Part shown: positions 41,719 to 51,600 of the stretch, one piece after another | Layout of the letters: every line of letters starts with the position of its first letter | Position numbering within the stretch: the first letter of the stretch is position 1 | NCBI GenBank assembly: GCA_965203375.1 | Contig: OZ241886.1 | Location: 682,001-746,000 of the forward strand | From: CATQHS01 sp965203375 | Lineage (GTDB): Bacteria > Actinomycetota > Acidimicrobiia > Acidimicrobiales > Aldehydirespiratoraceae | Length of the DNA: 64,000 nucleotides | Direction: 5' to 3' | Position numbers and translations under genes: made by a program | The notes under the pieces: model-generated | What the model was told of the DNA's origin: nothing | The model's database searches: none | What the model saw: the letters and a program-made list of their open reading frames with translations, nothing else

Positions 41719-42984
41719 TTGTTGCTCAATAGTTATACGACGGCAGGCGTTCTAGTGGCTTTGATCATTGGTGGTTGTGCGTCAGAGACCTTGGACCACT
41801 ATGTTGAGGGTGAACGCACTAGTTTGAATCCTGAGCAGCCTCCTAGTGGGGACAGTGATGAATCTGCGGTTTCACCGGTGACGAGTTCTGACAAGGGTGA
41901 TGGTTCTGACGAGGTTGGGTCGTTTGTTGTTGAGGGTTCTGGGGAATTGGAAGATGGTGACGGTGGTGAGGGTGGAGTGGATGGGACTGAGGATGCTGCT
42001 CTAGGGTTGGGTTTTCTTGGGTTTCGGCGGTTGACTCCTGCCGAGCCGGCTTGCGGTACAGATTTTGTGCCTGGTGACCGGGTTGAGCTGAGCGCGGACG
42101 GGTTTGCGCCGAACTCGACTGTGAAGCTTCAGGTCGTGGGCGTTTCAGTTTTGGAGACATCGCTACCGTCGGTTGATTTGCCTTCGGTGGTTGCCGACGC
42201 TGAGGGGCGCATCAAGACGGTGTGGACCATCCCTGACCCGGCCGGTCAGCCTGATAGCTCTGTCCCGAGGCTGTACTCGGCGGCTGCTGGTGGCACCGAC
42301 CCGGCCGGCGGTGATTTCTTGGCCAACATGTTTTTACCACTCATTGCCTATCCAGGTTCGAAGCCCTGTGTGCTGGATGACGCTGCCGTCACTAGCTTGG
42401 GACGCCCGGTTCGGATCGCCGTGTTGTCAAACGATACCGCGCCTCAGGGCGGGACCATGGACCCAGCCTCGATCCTGGTTGAAGAGCCCGTGACCGGCGG
42501 CGAGTTCGTGCTCAACCCAGCGGACGGATCATTGACCTTCACCCCTGATCCGGGCTTTTATGGCACTACGGTTGCGCATTACCGGGTATCGGACGGTTGG
42601 GGCCTGGTTTTCAGGGCTGAGATCGTCGTCACGGTGAACGCGGGTTGCACCGTCACCGGTGCCGCGGGCGCAGTCGAAATCGCAGGCACCGACGGCGACG
42701 ATGTGATATGCGTGCCCGATCCGTCAGACCGGGCGGCCTTCCACATAATCGACGCCAAAGGCGGCAACGACGTGATCCTGGCCGGCAACGGCGTCGAGTG
42801 GATCTACGGCGGCCCCGGAGAAGACGAAATACACACCCGCGAAGGCAAAGACACCATCGAGGCAGGCCCCGGGATCGACACCATCTACAGCGGCGCCGGC
42901 TACGACACCATCTACAGCACCGACACCGCCGACACCATCATCGACGACCCCGACGACTACGAACTCATCATCGTGCAAGATTGA
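41719..42984 (+). CDS. Predicted lipoprotein with a cadherin-like domain and RTX-type calcium-binding repeats
   Basis: 421 residues. The N-terminus MLLNSYTTAGVLVALIIGGC is a signal peptide with lipobox IIGGC, so the mature protein is probably lipid-anchored outside the cell. Residues ~25-95 are an acidic Ser/Gly/Asp linker. A beta-rich region follows, ending in a cadherin/tandem-95-like segment (NPADGSLTFTPDPGFYGT). The C-terminal ~90 residues contain degenerate RTX nonapeptides (GGNDVILAGN, GGPGEDEIHT, GPGIDTIYSG, GAGYDTIYST). It starts at TTG with GGAG nearby. The T-rich first third has codon use unlike its neighbours, suggesting transfer. Function unknown; adhesion or calcium binding is likely. 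Confidence 0.75.
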   Translation: MLLNSYTTAGVLVALIIGGCASETLDHYVEGERTSLNPEQPPSGDSDESAVSPVTSSDKGDGSDEVGSFVVEGSGELEDGDGGEGGVDGTEDAALGLGFLGFRRLTPAEPACGTDFVPGDRVELSADGFAPNSTVKLQVVGVSVLETSLPSVDLPSVVADAEGRIKTVWTIPDPAGQPDSSVPRLYSAAAGGTDPAGGDFLANMFLPLIAYPGSKPCVLDDAAVTSLGRPVRIAVLSNDTAPQGGTMDPASILVEEPVTGGEFVLNPADGSLTFTPDPGFYGTTVAHYRVSDGWGLVFRAEIVVTVNAGCTVTGAAGAVEIAGTDGDDVICVPDPSDRAAFHIIDAKGGNDVILAGNGVEWIYGGPGEDEIHTREGKDTIEAGPGIDTIYSGAGYDTIYSTDTADTIIDDPDDYELIIVQD

Positions 42985-43005
42985 CGGGTCGGGTGATCGG
43001 CTGTG

Positions 43006-43842
43006 TCAGCCGGGGGGGGGGCAGGGCAACGGCACCACGCGGTTGCGGCCGGTGTAGTCGTGGCCGCGCAGCATCGCCACCTCGCGCTGCTCGTCCGGGG
43101 CGTGGCGGGCCCGGTCGCGGCCGGCATAGCGCGGGTTGCCGGTCACCCTCACGAACGGCACGGTGACGCGCGGCGTCAGGCCGACGCGGGGGTGGGGCGT
43201 GCGGTTGGGCCCGGACCCGTGCAGCGTGTTCTCGCTGAACAGCACGAACTCCCCCGGCAGCAGCTTGAGGACGCGCACTTCGGCGGGATCGATTGCATCC
43301 TCCGGCACGGCGCGGTGGAACGAGGAGCGCGTCGCGTCCTCGTGGTGATGGAAGGTGCGGGTGTGGGATCCGCGGACCACTTGGAGGCAGCCGTTGTCGA
43401 TGGTCGCCTCGGTGATGGCGATCCACGCCGACACCAGCACCAGCGGCTGCAGCCCGAAATAGGCCCCGTCTTGGTGCCACGGCACTTCGGTGTAGCGCTT
43501 CTCGTCACCGACGGCCCGGGCCAGGGGCTGCTTGATTTGGAGGTTGCTGCGCCATATCACCAAGTCGGGGCCGATCAGCGAGGCGATGCGATCCACCAGC
43601 TCCGGCCCCCGGCACAGGCGGCAGATCGTGGGGTGATCGAGGTGGCGGTCGTGGTAGTGCAGGTCGGGGTCGCCGTGTTCCGACGGGGCGATGATGTCGC
43701 GTTCGATCCGCTCCCACATCGCGGCCATCTGGTCGGGCGAAAACAGCCGGTAGGGCCCGAGCACGCCGTCTCGGTGATACGCCTCCACCTCGGCGTCGTC
43801 CAGCGGAAAGCGCAGTTGGCTCGCCAAGGTCGCCGCACCCAT
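43006..43842 (-). CDS. Phytanoyl-CoA dioxygenase (PhyH) family protein
   Basis: 278 residues. Fe(II)/2-oxoglutarate-dependent oxygenase fold; the metal ligands are His and Asp in VPWHQDGAYFG and the distal His in ENTLHGSGPNRT, with a following Arg for 2-oxoglutarate (RVGLTPRVTVP). Substrate unknown. The ATG at 43842 is chosen by homology to MGAATLASQLRF-type starts and a TACCTT -10 eight bases upstream; the longer open frame runs into uvrB. The C-terminal PPPG is encoded by a run of ten G/C bases. It is divergent from uvrB. Confidence 0.88.
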   Translation of the reverse strand: MGAATLASQLRFPLDDAEVEAYHRDGVLGPYRLFSPDQMAAMWERIERDIIAPSEHGDPDLHYHDRHLDHPTICRLCRGPELVDRIASLIGPDLVIWRSNLQIKQPLARAVGDEKRYTEVPWHQDGAYFGLQPLVLVSAWIAITEATIDNGCLQVVRGSHTRTFHHHEDATRSSFHRAVPEDAIDPAEVRVLKLLPGEFVLFSENTLHGSGPNRTPHPRVGLTPRVTVPFVRVTGNPRYAGRDRARHAPDEQREVAMLRGHDYTGRNRVVPLPCPPPG

Positions 43843-43850
43843 AGGGCCGC

Positions 43851-43856
43851 AAGGTA
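43851..43856 (-). promoter_or_regulatory. Leaderless-type -10 element of the PhyH gene
   Basis: Minus-strand TACCTT with eight bases to the ATG at 43842. Confidence 0.4.
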
Positions 43857-43863
43857 CCACGGC

Positions 43864-43869
43864 TAACCT
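43864..43869 (+). promoter_or_regulatory. Leaderless-type -10 element of uvrB
   Basis: TAACCT with seven bases to the uvrB ATG. No LexA-type palindrome was seen here, in contrast to uvrA. Confidence 0.5.
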
Positions 43870-43876
43870 GCGGCGA

Positions 43877-45925
43877 ATGGCGCCGGTAACGGTCCCGGAT
43901 GCGCGCCGGGCCTTCGAGGTTGTCGCCTCGTTCGAGCCGGCCGGCGACCAGCCCGCCGCCATCGACGCCTTGGCCTCCGGGGTGGCCCGGGGCGACTCCT
44001 TCCAGACCCTGCTGGGCATCACCGGCTCGGGCAAGAGCGCCACCGTGGCCTGGACCATCGAGCGGGCGCAGCGGCCCACGCTGGTGCTGGCCCCCAACAA
44101 GTCGCTGGCCGCCCAGCTCGCCAACGAGCTGCGGGAGCTGTTCCCCGGCAACCGGGTGGAGTACTTCGTCAGCTACTACGACTACTACCAGCCCGAGGCC
44201 TACATGCCCTCCAGCGACACCTATATAGAGAAGGACTCCTCGGTCAACGACGAGATCGACCGGCTGCGCCACTCGGCCACCTCGGCCCTGCTGACCCGGC
44301 GGGACACCATCGTGGTGGCGTCGGTGTCGGCCATCTACGGGCTGGGCTCGCCCGAGGAGTACGAGACCCAGCTCTTGGTGCTGAACCAGGGGACCGAGCA
44401 CGACCAGCGGTCGATCCTGCGGCGGCTGGTGGACCTCCAGTACGAGCGCAACGACATGAACCTGGCCCGGGGCCGGTTCCGGGTGAGGGGCGACACCATT
44501 GAGATCCACCCCGCCTATGACGAGACGGTGGTGCGGGTGGAGATGTTCGGCGACGAGATCGAGCGGATCACCGTGGTGGACCCACTCACCGGGGAGCGCC
44601 TCGACACCCTGGAGGACCTGGTGGTGTTCCCGGCCACCCACTACGCCACCAGCCCCGAGCGGATGCAGGCGGCGGTGGGGCGCATCGAGACCGAGCTGGC
44701 CGACCGGCTGGGGTTCTTCGAGCGGGAGGGGAAGCTGCTGGAGGCCCAGCGGCTGCGGATGCGCACCGAATACGACCTGGAGATGATGCAGGAGCTGGGC
44801 TACTGCAACGGCATAGAGAACTACTCGGCCCCCATCGACGGCCGAGGGCCGGGCGAGGCCCCCTACACCCTGCTCGACTACTTCCCCGACGACTTCTTGA
44901 TGGTGATCGACGAGTCGCATGTGGCCGTGCCCCAGCTCCACGGCCAGTACGAGGGCGACCGCAGCCGCAAGGAGACCCTCATCGAGCACGGGTTCCGGCT
45001 CCCCTCGGCCGCCGACAACCGGCCCCTGCGCTTCGACGAGGTGATGGAGCGGCTCAACCAGGTGGTGTTCATGTCGGCCACGCCCGGCAACTACGAGATG
45101 GAGGTCTCGGCCCAGGTGGTGGAGCAGATCGTGCGGCCCACCGGGCTGGTGGACCCCGAGGTGGTGGTGAAGCCCACCAAGGGCCAGATCGACGACCTGC
45201 AGGAGCTGATCGCCGAGCGGGTGGGGCGGGACCACCGTGTGCTGGTCACCACCCTCACCAAGAAGATGGCCGAGGACCTCACCGACTATCTGCTGGAGCT
45301 GGGCCTGCGGGTGCGCTACCTGCACAGCGAGGTGGACACCGTGCAGCGGATCGAGATCCTGCGGGACCTGCGCCTGGGCGAGTTCGACGTGCTGGTGGGC
45401 ATCAACCTGCTGCGGGAGGGCTTGGACCTGCCCGAGGTGTCGCTGGTGGCCATCCTTGACGCCGACAAGGAGGGGTTCCTGCGCAGCGAGACCTCGCTGA
45501 TCCAGACCATCGGCCGGGCCGCCCGCAACGTGGACGGCCAAGTGGTGATGTACGCCGACGCGGTGACCGACTCCATGCGGCGGGCCATATCGGAGACCAT
45601 GCGCCGCCGCCGGCTCCAGCAGACCTACAACGCCGAGCACGGCATCGACCCCCGGACGGTGCGCAAGGCGGTGACCGACATCTTGTCGATCATCCGCCCC
45701 GAGCGAGACGCCGCCCCCGTTCCGGCCAACGCCGGCGAGCTGGGTGCCCGCCGCCGCGAGGCGGCCCGAGACCTGGGCGACCTGCCCGACGCCGAGCTGG
45801 AGCGGCTGATCTTCTCCCTAGAGGAGGAGATGCGAGACGCGGCAGCAGAGTTGCGCTTCGAATACGCCGCCCGCCTCCGCGACGAGGTGAAAGACCTGAG
45901 AAGAGAACTGCGAGAAATGGCCTGA
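43877..45925 (+). CDS. uvrB: Excinuclease ABC subunit B
   Basis: 682 residues. DNA helicase-like damage-verification subunit of nucleotide excision repair. Walker A GITGSGKSATVAW near residue 50, the beta-hairpin region FVSYYDYYQPEAYMPSSDTY, DEAD-like MVIDESHVAVPQ, helicase motifs GINLLREGLDLPEVSLVAI and QTIGRAARN, and a C-terminal UvrC-binding UVR motif (LEEEMRDAAAELRFEYAARLRDE) in two pieces. It lies after coaE in mycobacterial order, with the lipoprotein and PhyH genes inserted. It forms the left border of the accessory island. Confidence 0.97.
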   Translation: MAPVTVPDARRAFEVVASFEPAGDQPAAIDALASGVARGDSFQTLLGITGSGKSATVAWTIERAQRPTLVLAPNKSLAAQLANELRELFPGNRVEYFVSYYDYYQPEAYMPSSDTYIEKDSSVNDEIDRLRHSATSALLTRRDTIVVASVSAIYGLGSPEEYETQLLVLNQGTEHDQRSILRRLVDLQYERNDMNLARGRFRVRGDTIEIHPAYDETVVRVEMFGDEIERITVVDPLTGERLDTLEDLVVFPATHYATSPERMQAAVGRIETELADRLGFFEREGKLLEAQRLRMRTEYDLEMMQELGYCNGIENYSAPIDGRGPGEAPYTLLDYFPDDFLMVIDESHVAVPQLHGQYEGDRSRKETLIEHGFRLPSAADNRPLRFDEVMERLNQVVFMSATPGNYEMEVSAQVVEQIVRPTGLVDPEVVVKPTKGQIDDLQELIAERVGRDHRVLVTTLTKKMAEDLTDYLLELGLRVRYLHSEVDTVQRIEILRDLRLGEFDVLVGINLLREGLDLPEVSLVAILDADKEGFLRSETSLIQTIGRAARNVDGQVVMYADAVTDSMRRAISETMRRRRLQQTYNAEHGIDPRTVRKAVTDILSIIRPERDAAPVPANAGELGARRREAARDLGDLPDAELERLIFSLEEEMRDAAAELRFEYAARLRDEVKDLRRELREMA

Positions 45926-45972
45926 GCCGCGCCCGGGCCGGCCAGCCCGCGTGCCGACCCACACCGGCAAGG

Positions 45973-45978
45973 TAGATT
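45973..45978 (+). promoter_or_regulatory. Leaderless-type -10 element of the MNT-HEPN gene
   Basis: TAGATT with seven bases to the GTG at 45986. It favours that GTG over a TTG at 45977, which lies inside the element. Confidence 0.5.
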
Positions 45979-45985
45979 GCGTGCT

Positions 45986-47017
45986 GTGACTGTTGTCGAA
46001 GAGCGGCTTGCCCGCCCGCCGACTCTTGAAGACGCTCGAGTTGCCGCTCGGGCGGTGGCGGCCAATGTGCCGGGAGTCGTCCAGGTCGGCGTTTTCGGAT
46101 CGGTTGCCCGCGGTGAAGCGACTTGTGACAGCGACATCGACCTGCTTGTGGTTCTGGAGGATCTTGAATACAAGAACCGGGTACGCATAGCAGGAGGAGA
46201 TCTCTACAGAGTCGCATCTCGGGCGACAGACTGTCCCGTTGGGATAGTAGTAACTGATGTGCATGAATGGGCTGTCAGATCTCAATTAGCAACATGCTTT
46301 GAAACCTCCATAGCGGATGATTTAGTGATGTTCTACCAGTCGTCTAAGCGGGTCAATGTCAACAGGGAGAAACCCATGGACCGACCGACATCTGACCTAG
46401 ACGAAGCCTATGTGCGCCTAGGCGAAGCCGCTAACGCTTACGAGGGAGCTATAAGCGCATATGTTCCCAACCGTTACGAGCAAATGGTGTACCAAGACAA
46501 TGACACCATGATGCACGAGGTGTACCAGTTCAATCGCTACCGTCGACTAGTGGTGCAAATGGATCTGGTGCTAGAGACATCTCTCAAGGCGTTGCATCAT
46601 GCGTTAGGTGATACTCCTCCGTACAAGACCCACAAACTAGCGGTGTTGCTAGATAACTTGCCGGACACTCTTGAGACGCGTCAAGTGAAAGCTATAGTTT
46701 CCAATCTCAGAGTAGATAAGCTGCCGCCTGAAGCACATGGTGATACCGATGTAGAAGAAATCTATACCAACTGGCGAATCCACGGCAGCTATGATATGCG
46801 TAGCGTAGCAGCCGATTACTTGCCAGCCAGTCGGATAATTGCATACATGGATGCTGCTGATCGGGTCACTGAAATATTATTAGATGTTTTGGAGTCACGA
46901 TCACCTGGTGGTGTTTTAAAATCCAGTCCAGATGCCGCAAAGCACTCTATCATGTTCAAAAACATGCGCCAGATTCGCAAACTACATGATCTAGCCACTG
47001 GAAACCGCATTCACTGA
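45986..47017 (+). CDS. Nucleotidyltransferase (MNT) fused to a HEPN-like helical domain
   Basis: 343 residues. The N-terminal minimal nucleotidyltransferase motif is FGSVARGEATCDSDIDLLVV (GSx10DxD), residues ~38-58, intact for AMP or nucleotide transfer. The middle and C-terminal half is helical; ETSLKALHHALGD followed by THKLAVLLDNLP resembles HEPN domains. The RNase motif RxxxxH is not seen, so the HEPN part may be non-nucleolytic or the match wrong. In MNT-HEPN toxin-antitoxin pairs the MNT partner adenylylates the HEPN toxin; here both would be one chain. The first ~65 codons are GC-rich and the rest AT-richer, consistent with a mosaic origin. Left end of the defence-like island. Confidence 0.7.
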   Translation: MTVVEERLARPPTLEDARVAARAVAANVPGVVQVGVFGSVARGEATCDSDIDLLVVLEDLEYKNRVRIAGGDLYRVASRATDCPVGIVVTDVHEWAVRSQLATCFETSIADDLVMFYQSSKRVNVNREKPMDRPTSDLDEAYVRLGEAANAYEGAISAYVPNRYEQMVYQDNDTMMHEVYQFNRYRRLVVQMDLVLETSLKALHHALGDTPPYKTHKLAVLLDNLPDTLETRQVKAIVSNLRVDKLPPEAHGDTDVEEIYTNWRIHGSYDMRSVAADYLPASRIIAYMDAADRVTEILLDVLESRSPGGVLKSSPDAAKHSIMFKNMRQIRKLHDLATGNRIH

Positions 47018-47135
47018 ATGCGGAACCGTCGATTCCATTACTGAAGAGGTTGCCCTTGAGGCGGACACCGCATAGCGAGATAATTACCGTGAAGTCGTAG
47101 GATAGACTAGTGGCGTATCGGCGTTAGTTGGGTAG

Positions 47136-47966
47136 CTATTGTCCAAATAGTTTTTGGTGTATGTAAGGAGTTTTTGGTGGCCAGAACACACCAAGGATTA
47201 GAAAATTACGCGGACGTTGGTTCATGTTACCTATAAATAACCTTGTGTCTCGGTCTGCGGCCCAGATCTCATCAATGAACTTCTGTTCCATCTGTCTTTG
47301 CCAGTCATCCTCGCGCCTGACCTTGTGCCACAAAACGGCTGCCTCCCAATCAACGATAGTCTGAGTGTGTCCGGTACAGCTATCCTCTAGGCAGTTATAG
47401 CTGTACCGAAATCTCCATGGACACATTTCGTACACGTTCTTTCTGGTTTTAGGATCATCAAAGAGAGAAGTTCTTGCTTCTATGCCCTCCGCTCGTTTCT
47501 TCCAATCATCAATCTGTGGTTGATCCCGTCGAGTGATGACTAACCTAGGTTTACCGGCGGTACGAACTATTCCTAGTGTTGGTGTATCTGGCCCTGAACC
47601 TGATTGATTGCGTTTGATTAAGTCGCATGTAGTGCGCTCTTCCAATTTGTCAACACGCATACGGCGCTCTGCCCAATCCATATCTGTTCCGATCCACTGG
47701 CCTAATCGGATTGACCCTGCGATAGGCAACCAAGATTCAGGTCGGCGATCCTGAGATGATCGTGTTACATCAATCGTTACTTCTTGATACTTGCGGAACT
47801 TACTCTCATCATCTAGATCTCTAAAAGGGACCGGATGGAGACGTATCCATTTAGGATCAGAGTCGAGCGTCATGGCCGCAACACACATGGTCTCTTCAAG
47901 GTCGGATGTCAGAACTGGTGCTGCTTTGACCAAAATCATCACTGATAAATCTTTGGTAATAGGCAT
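47136..47966 (-). CDS. Unknown protein paired with DUF488, with a Cys/His cluster
   Basis: 276 residues, not recognised. Residues ~30-95 (PKWIRLHPVPFRDL, then KYQEVTIDVTRS and DRRPESWLP) look like a conserved domain. Around residues 190-215 a CPWRFRYSYNC, then LEDSC, TGH and DWEAA cluster could bind a metal. No membrane segment. It is translated one base after the DUF488 stop, so the two must act together. AT-rich composition places it in the island. A role in nucleic-acid processing or defence is a guess from context. Confidence 0.65.
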   Translation of the reverse strand: MPITKDLSVMILVKAAPVLTSDLEETMCVAAMTLDSDPKWIRLHPVPFRDLDDESKFRKYQEVTIDVTRSSQDRRPESWLPIAGSIRLGQWIGTDMDWAERRMRVDKLEERTTCDLIKRNQSGSGPDTPTLGIVRTAGKPRLVITRRDQPQIDDWKKRAEGIEARTSLFDDPKTRKNVYEMCPWRFRYSYNCLEDSCTGHTQTIVDWEAAVLWHKVRREDDWQRQMEQKFIDEIWAADRDTRLFIGNMNQRPRNFLILGVFWPPKTPYIHQKLFGQ

Positions 47967-47967
47967 A

Positions 47968-48417
47968 TCAGAGTTCTACGACTTTTAGATCAGGAAACTC
48001 CTGTTTGGCTAGTTCAAGGATGCAGGAGCGATGGCAGGTATAGTGGTCACGCTCGTAGCAGAGCAGCGCTACTCGTCTGCAACGCGCAAGCTCTATAACG
48101 CCTGCGTAAGTAGTCGCAGCCCCGTTGTGTAGATGGTCAATATAGCGGTCTCGGGCTTCTGAAAGGCCATTACGGAAGGGATCGCGGTTGTCCTTAGGGT
48201 TTCCCAACTCGCGTTCGTGGCGATACTCAATGTCAGCATCCAATAAAGCATTAGTTAGCGCCGCTTTTGAGAATCCTTTTTTGCGTGAGATAGGAGTGAG
48301 TCTAACGTCTACGAGTACGGTTACATCGTGAGAACGCAAGAGTTCGACTAGATCTTCGACCGTTCGCTGTTGATAGCCGATTGAGACAACAGTCCAGGGA
48401 TCAGGCAGAGCTGTCAT
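47968..48417 (-). CDS. DUF488 family protein
   Basis: 149 residues. Clear DUF488 signatures: SIGYQQRTVEDLVELLRSH, VDVRLTPISRKKGFSK, the RHERELGNP loop and C-terminal CYERDHYTCHRSCILELA with conserved Cys/His residues. Biochemical function of the family is not established. ATG 48417 is chosen over GTG 48420 because a TAACGT -10 element lies six bases before it. Forms a two-gene operon with the downstream unknown. Confidence 0.85.
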   Translation of the reverse strand: MTALPDPWTVVSIGYQQRTVEDLVELLRSHDVTVLVDVRLTPISRKKGFSKAALTNALLDADIEYRHERELGNPKDNRDPFRNGLSEARDRYIDHLHNGAATTYAGVIELARCRRVALLCYERDHYTCHRSCILELAKQEFPDLKVVEL

Positions 48418-48423
48418 CACGAA

Positions 48424-48429
48424 ACGTTA
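48424..48429 (-). promoter_or_regulatory. Leaderless-type -10 element of the DUF488 operon
   Basis: Minus-strand TAACGT with six bases to the ATG at 48417. Confidence 0.5.
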
Positions 48430-48443
48430 TCGAACGCTAAGGG

Positions 48444-48458
48444 CTTCATTAAATGAAG
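48444..48458. promoter_or_regulatory. Inverted repeat upstream of the DUF488 operon
   Basis: CTTCATT-A-AATGAAG is a perfect seven-base-arm palindrome about 15 bases upstream of the -10 element, where a repressor could act. It is AT-rich and could also be a short terminator-like structure. The remaining bases up to 48670 show nothing I can name. Confidence 0.4.
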
Positions 48459-48670
48459 GGTGTGTGACTCACGGGGCAGCCAAAGTCGCTGCATCGCTTC
48501 TTCCCCCTGGCTCGGCCTCGCTCCCGGCTCGCCAGAGTATCAACCCAGCGGCGGCGCTCAAGCCATGGCCAGCGGATTGGCAGCCCCCGTCTGAATGCCT
48601 CGGACAGGCGTGACGGCTGCGGCTGCTCGGTCGCTGATGCGCCCCGACCTCCCTGGCGACGGTCGATTGT

Positions 48671-48676
48671 TAGGGT
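48671..48676 (+). promoter_or_regulatory. Leaderless-type -10 element of the PLD-helicase operon
   Basis: TAGGGT with seven bases to the GTG at 48684. Confidence 0.5.
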
Positions 48677-48683
48677 TTCTCGC

Positions 48684-51600
48684 GTGAGTGTGACTGGGGC
48701 GGCGAGTGGGGGCGGTGGCGGGGATCTGTTCATTGTCGACAACAGCGTTTCGGGGTGGACGGGGCTGGAGTATCTGAGCCAGTGGACAGAGGTGGCCCGG
48801 TCCTTCGACATCGCCACCGGGTTCTTCGAGATCGGCGCCCTGCTGGCCTTGGACGGCCGGTGGCAGCGGCTCGACAAGATCCGGCTGCTCATGGGCGACG
48901 AGGTTTCGCTGCGGACCCGGCAGGTGTTCGACGAGGCGCTGCGGCAGCGGATCGGCCGCCTCGACGGCAGCCTCGAACAGGAGAAGGACGCCAACCCGTT
49001 CCTGGAGGGGGTCGAGGCGATCACCGAGGCCATCGCCGGCGGCCGGATCGAGTGCAGGGTCTACCGGCGGGACAAGTTCCACGCCAAGGCCTACATCACC
49101 CACGCCAAGTTCGACGTGGTGGGGGCGCAGGCGCTGGTGGGGTCGAGCAACTTCACCCGGGCCGGGCTGACCAAGAACGTCGAGCTCAACATCCAGGTCC
49201 AGAGCGGCCGGGAGGTGGCCCAGCTCCAGGACTGGTTCGAGGCGCACTGGGAGCAGGCCGAAGACGTGAGCGCCGAGGTGCTCAATACCATCGCCCGCCA
49301 CACCGCCGAGTTCACGCCCTTCGAGATCTACGCCAAGGCCCTCCACGAGTTCTTCCGGGGCCGTGAGCTGACCGCGGGGGAGTGGGACGAGTCCCGGTCC
49401 AGGATGTTCGGCCGCCTCGACCAGTACCAAAAGGAGGCCTACTGGTCGCTGATGAAGATCGCCCGCCAGCACGGCGGGGCCTTCCTGTGCGACGGGGTGG
49501 GGCTGGGCAAGACCTTCGTGGGGCTGATGCTGATCGAGCGGCTGGTGCTGCACGAGAACAAGCGGGTGGTGCTGTTCGCCCCCAAGGCGGCCAGGGAGGG
49601 GGTGTGGGAGCCGCACCTGCGGGAGTGGCTGCCCCACATCGGCGGCGTGGGCGGCGGCGCCGACTTCTCCAACCTCACCGTGTTCAGCCACACCGACCTG
49701 AGCCGCCCCGACGACTTCCCGGAGCGGTTCCGGCGAGTCGGGGAGCTGGCCGACGCGGTGATCATCGACGAGGCTCACCACTTCCGCAACCGGGGCCGCC
49801 GCGGCGACCCCAGGCCCCGCCCCGCCGGCCCTGCACTTGCCGGCCTCGCCCCTGCCGGCGAGGAGGGCCGGGACCGCCGCTCCCGCTACCGCCGCCTCTT
49901 CGACCTGCTGGACCCCGGCGACCGCCCCAAGCTGGTGTTCCTGTTCACCGCCACCCCGGTGAACAACCGGCTGGCCGACTTCCGCCACATGGCCGAGCTG
50001 TTCACCCGGGGCGACAACGACCATTTCTCCCGCAGCCTGGGGGTGAGCAACCTGCCCGGCCACTTCAACGCCATGGAGCGCCGGATGCGGGATCGGCTGG
50101 GGGTGGGGGACAACGAGGCGGCGTTCGCCGAGCGGTTCGCGCCCGAGGCCGGCGACGTGCTGGCCAACGACGAGGTGTTCTCGGCGCTGGTGGTCCAGCG
50201 CAGCCGGGCCTACGCCAAGGCCAGCCAGATCCAGGAGCGGGGCGAGTCGACCGCCTTCCCCGACCGCCGCCCGCCCCAGGTGGCCGAGTACTCGATCCGG
50301 GCGTCCTACCGGGAGGTGCTCGACGCCTTCGAGCAGGCCTTCCGCCGGGACCGGCCGCTGTTCTCGCTGGCCATCTACTACCCGCTGGCCTACTACACCG
50401 GCCCCGACGACAGCATCGACCGGGTGGAGGAGAACCGCCAGCGCCAGGTGGTGGGCCTGATCCGCACCATGTTCCTCAAGCGGTTCGAGAGTTCGGCCTA
50501 CGCCTTTCAGAAGTCGCTGGACCTGCTCATGCGCAAGCTGCTGGCTTTCGCCGAGGTCCACAGCGAGACCCCGTCTGAGAGGGATCGCCTCGAGGGGTGG
50601 ATGCGCGCCAACGCCGAGGTGATCGGCTACCGGCCCGAGGTCCAGCTCGGACTCGACTTCGGCGGCGAGGCGCCCGGGGGCGAGGACGAGGCCGAGGAGG
50701 ACGTGATCCCGCCCGAGCTGCTGGAGGCGGCCGAGGAGCTGCCCCGCGGCGAGTACGACGTCCCCGCCGTCTTAGGCGAGGTGTTCGCCGACCTCGACGA
50801 GATCATCCGGTTCCTCGACATGACCCGCCGGCTCAGCTCCGAGCACGACGACAAGCTCAAGAAGCTGACCCGGCTGCTGAAGACCAAAGACCTGGCCGAC
50901 CGCAAGGTGCTGGTGTTCACCGAGTTCGCCGACACCGCCCGCTACGCGGCCGCCCACCTCCGCCGGGCCGGCGTCGGCGGCGTCGTCCAGATTGACGGCG
51001 GCTCTCAGGCCGACCGGGCCCAGGTGATCCGGCGGTTCTCGCCCTATTACAACGGCGCCAGCTCGGCCGATCTGGCCGCCAGGGGAGAGGAGGAGATCCG
51101 GGTGCTGGTGTCCACCGACGTGCTGTCGGAGGGGCTGAACCTCCAAGACGCCACCCGGCTGGTGAACTACGACATCCACTGGAACCCGGTGAGGCTGATG
51201 CAGCGTATCGGCCGGGTGGACCGGCGGATGAACCCCGAGATCGAGCAGCGCCTGGTGGCCGACCACCCTCAGGCGGCTAAGGACCGGGGCCAGGTTCGCT
51301 ACTGGAACTTCCTGCCCCCCGACGAGCTGGAGCGGATACTGGACCTGTACGCGACGGTGACCGGCAAGGCGCTGCTGATCTCCAAGACGCTGGGCATCGA
51401 GGGCCGCAAGCTGTTCCGCCCCGACGACGACTACGACCCCCTCAAGGAGTTCAACGCCCGTTACGAGGGAACCAGGACCGCGGTGGAGGACATGCACCTG
51501 GAGTACCAGAGGCTCCTGGCCCAGCACCCCGATCTAGCCGACCGGCTTGACGGATTCCCCGGCTCCGCCTTCTCGGGCCGCCGGAAGCTGGCCAGTGGAG

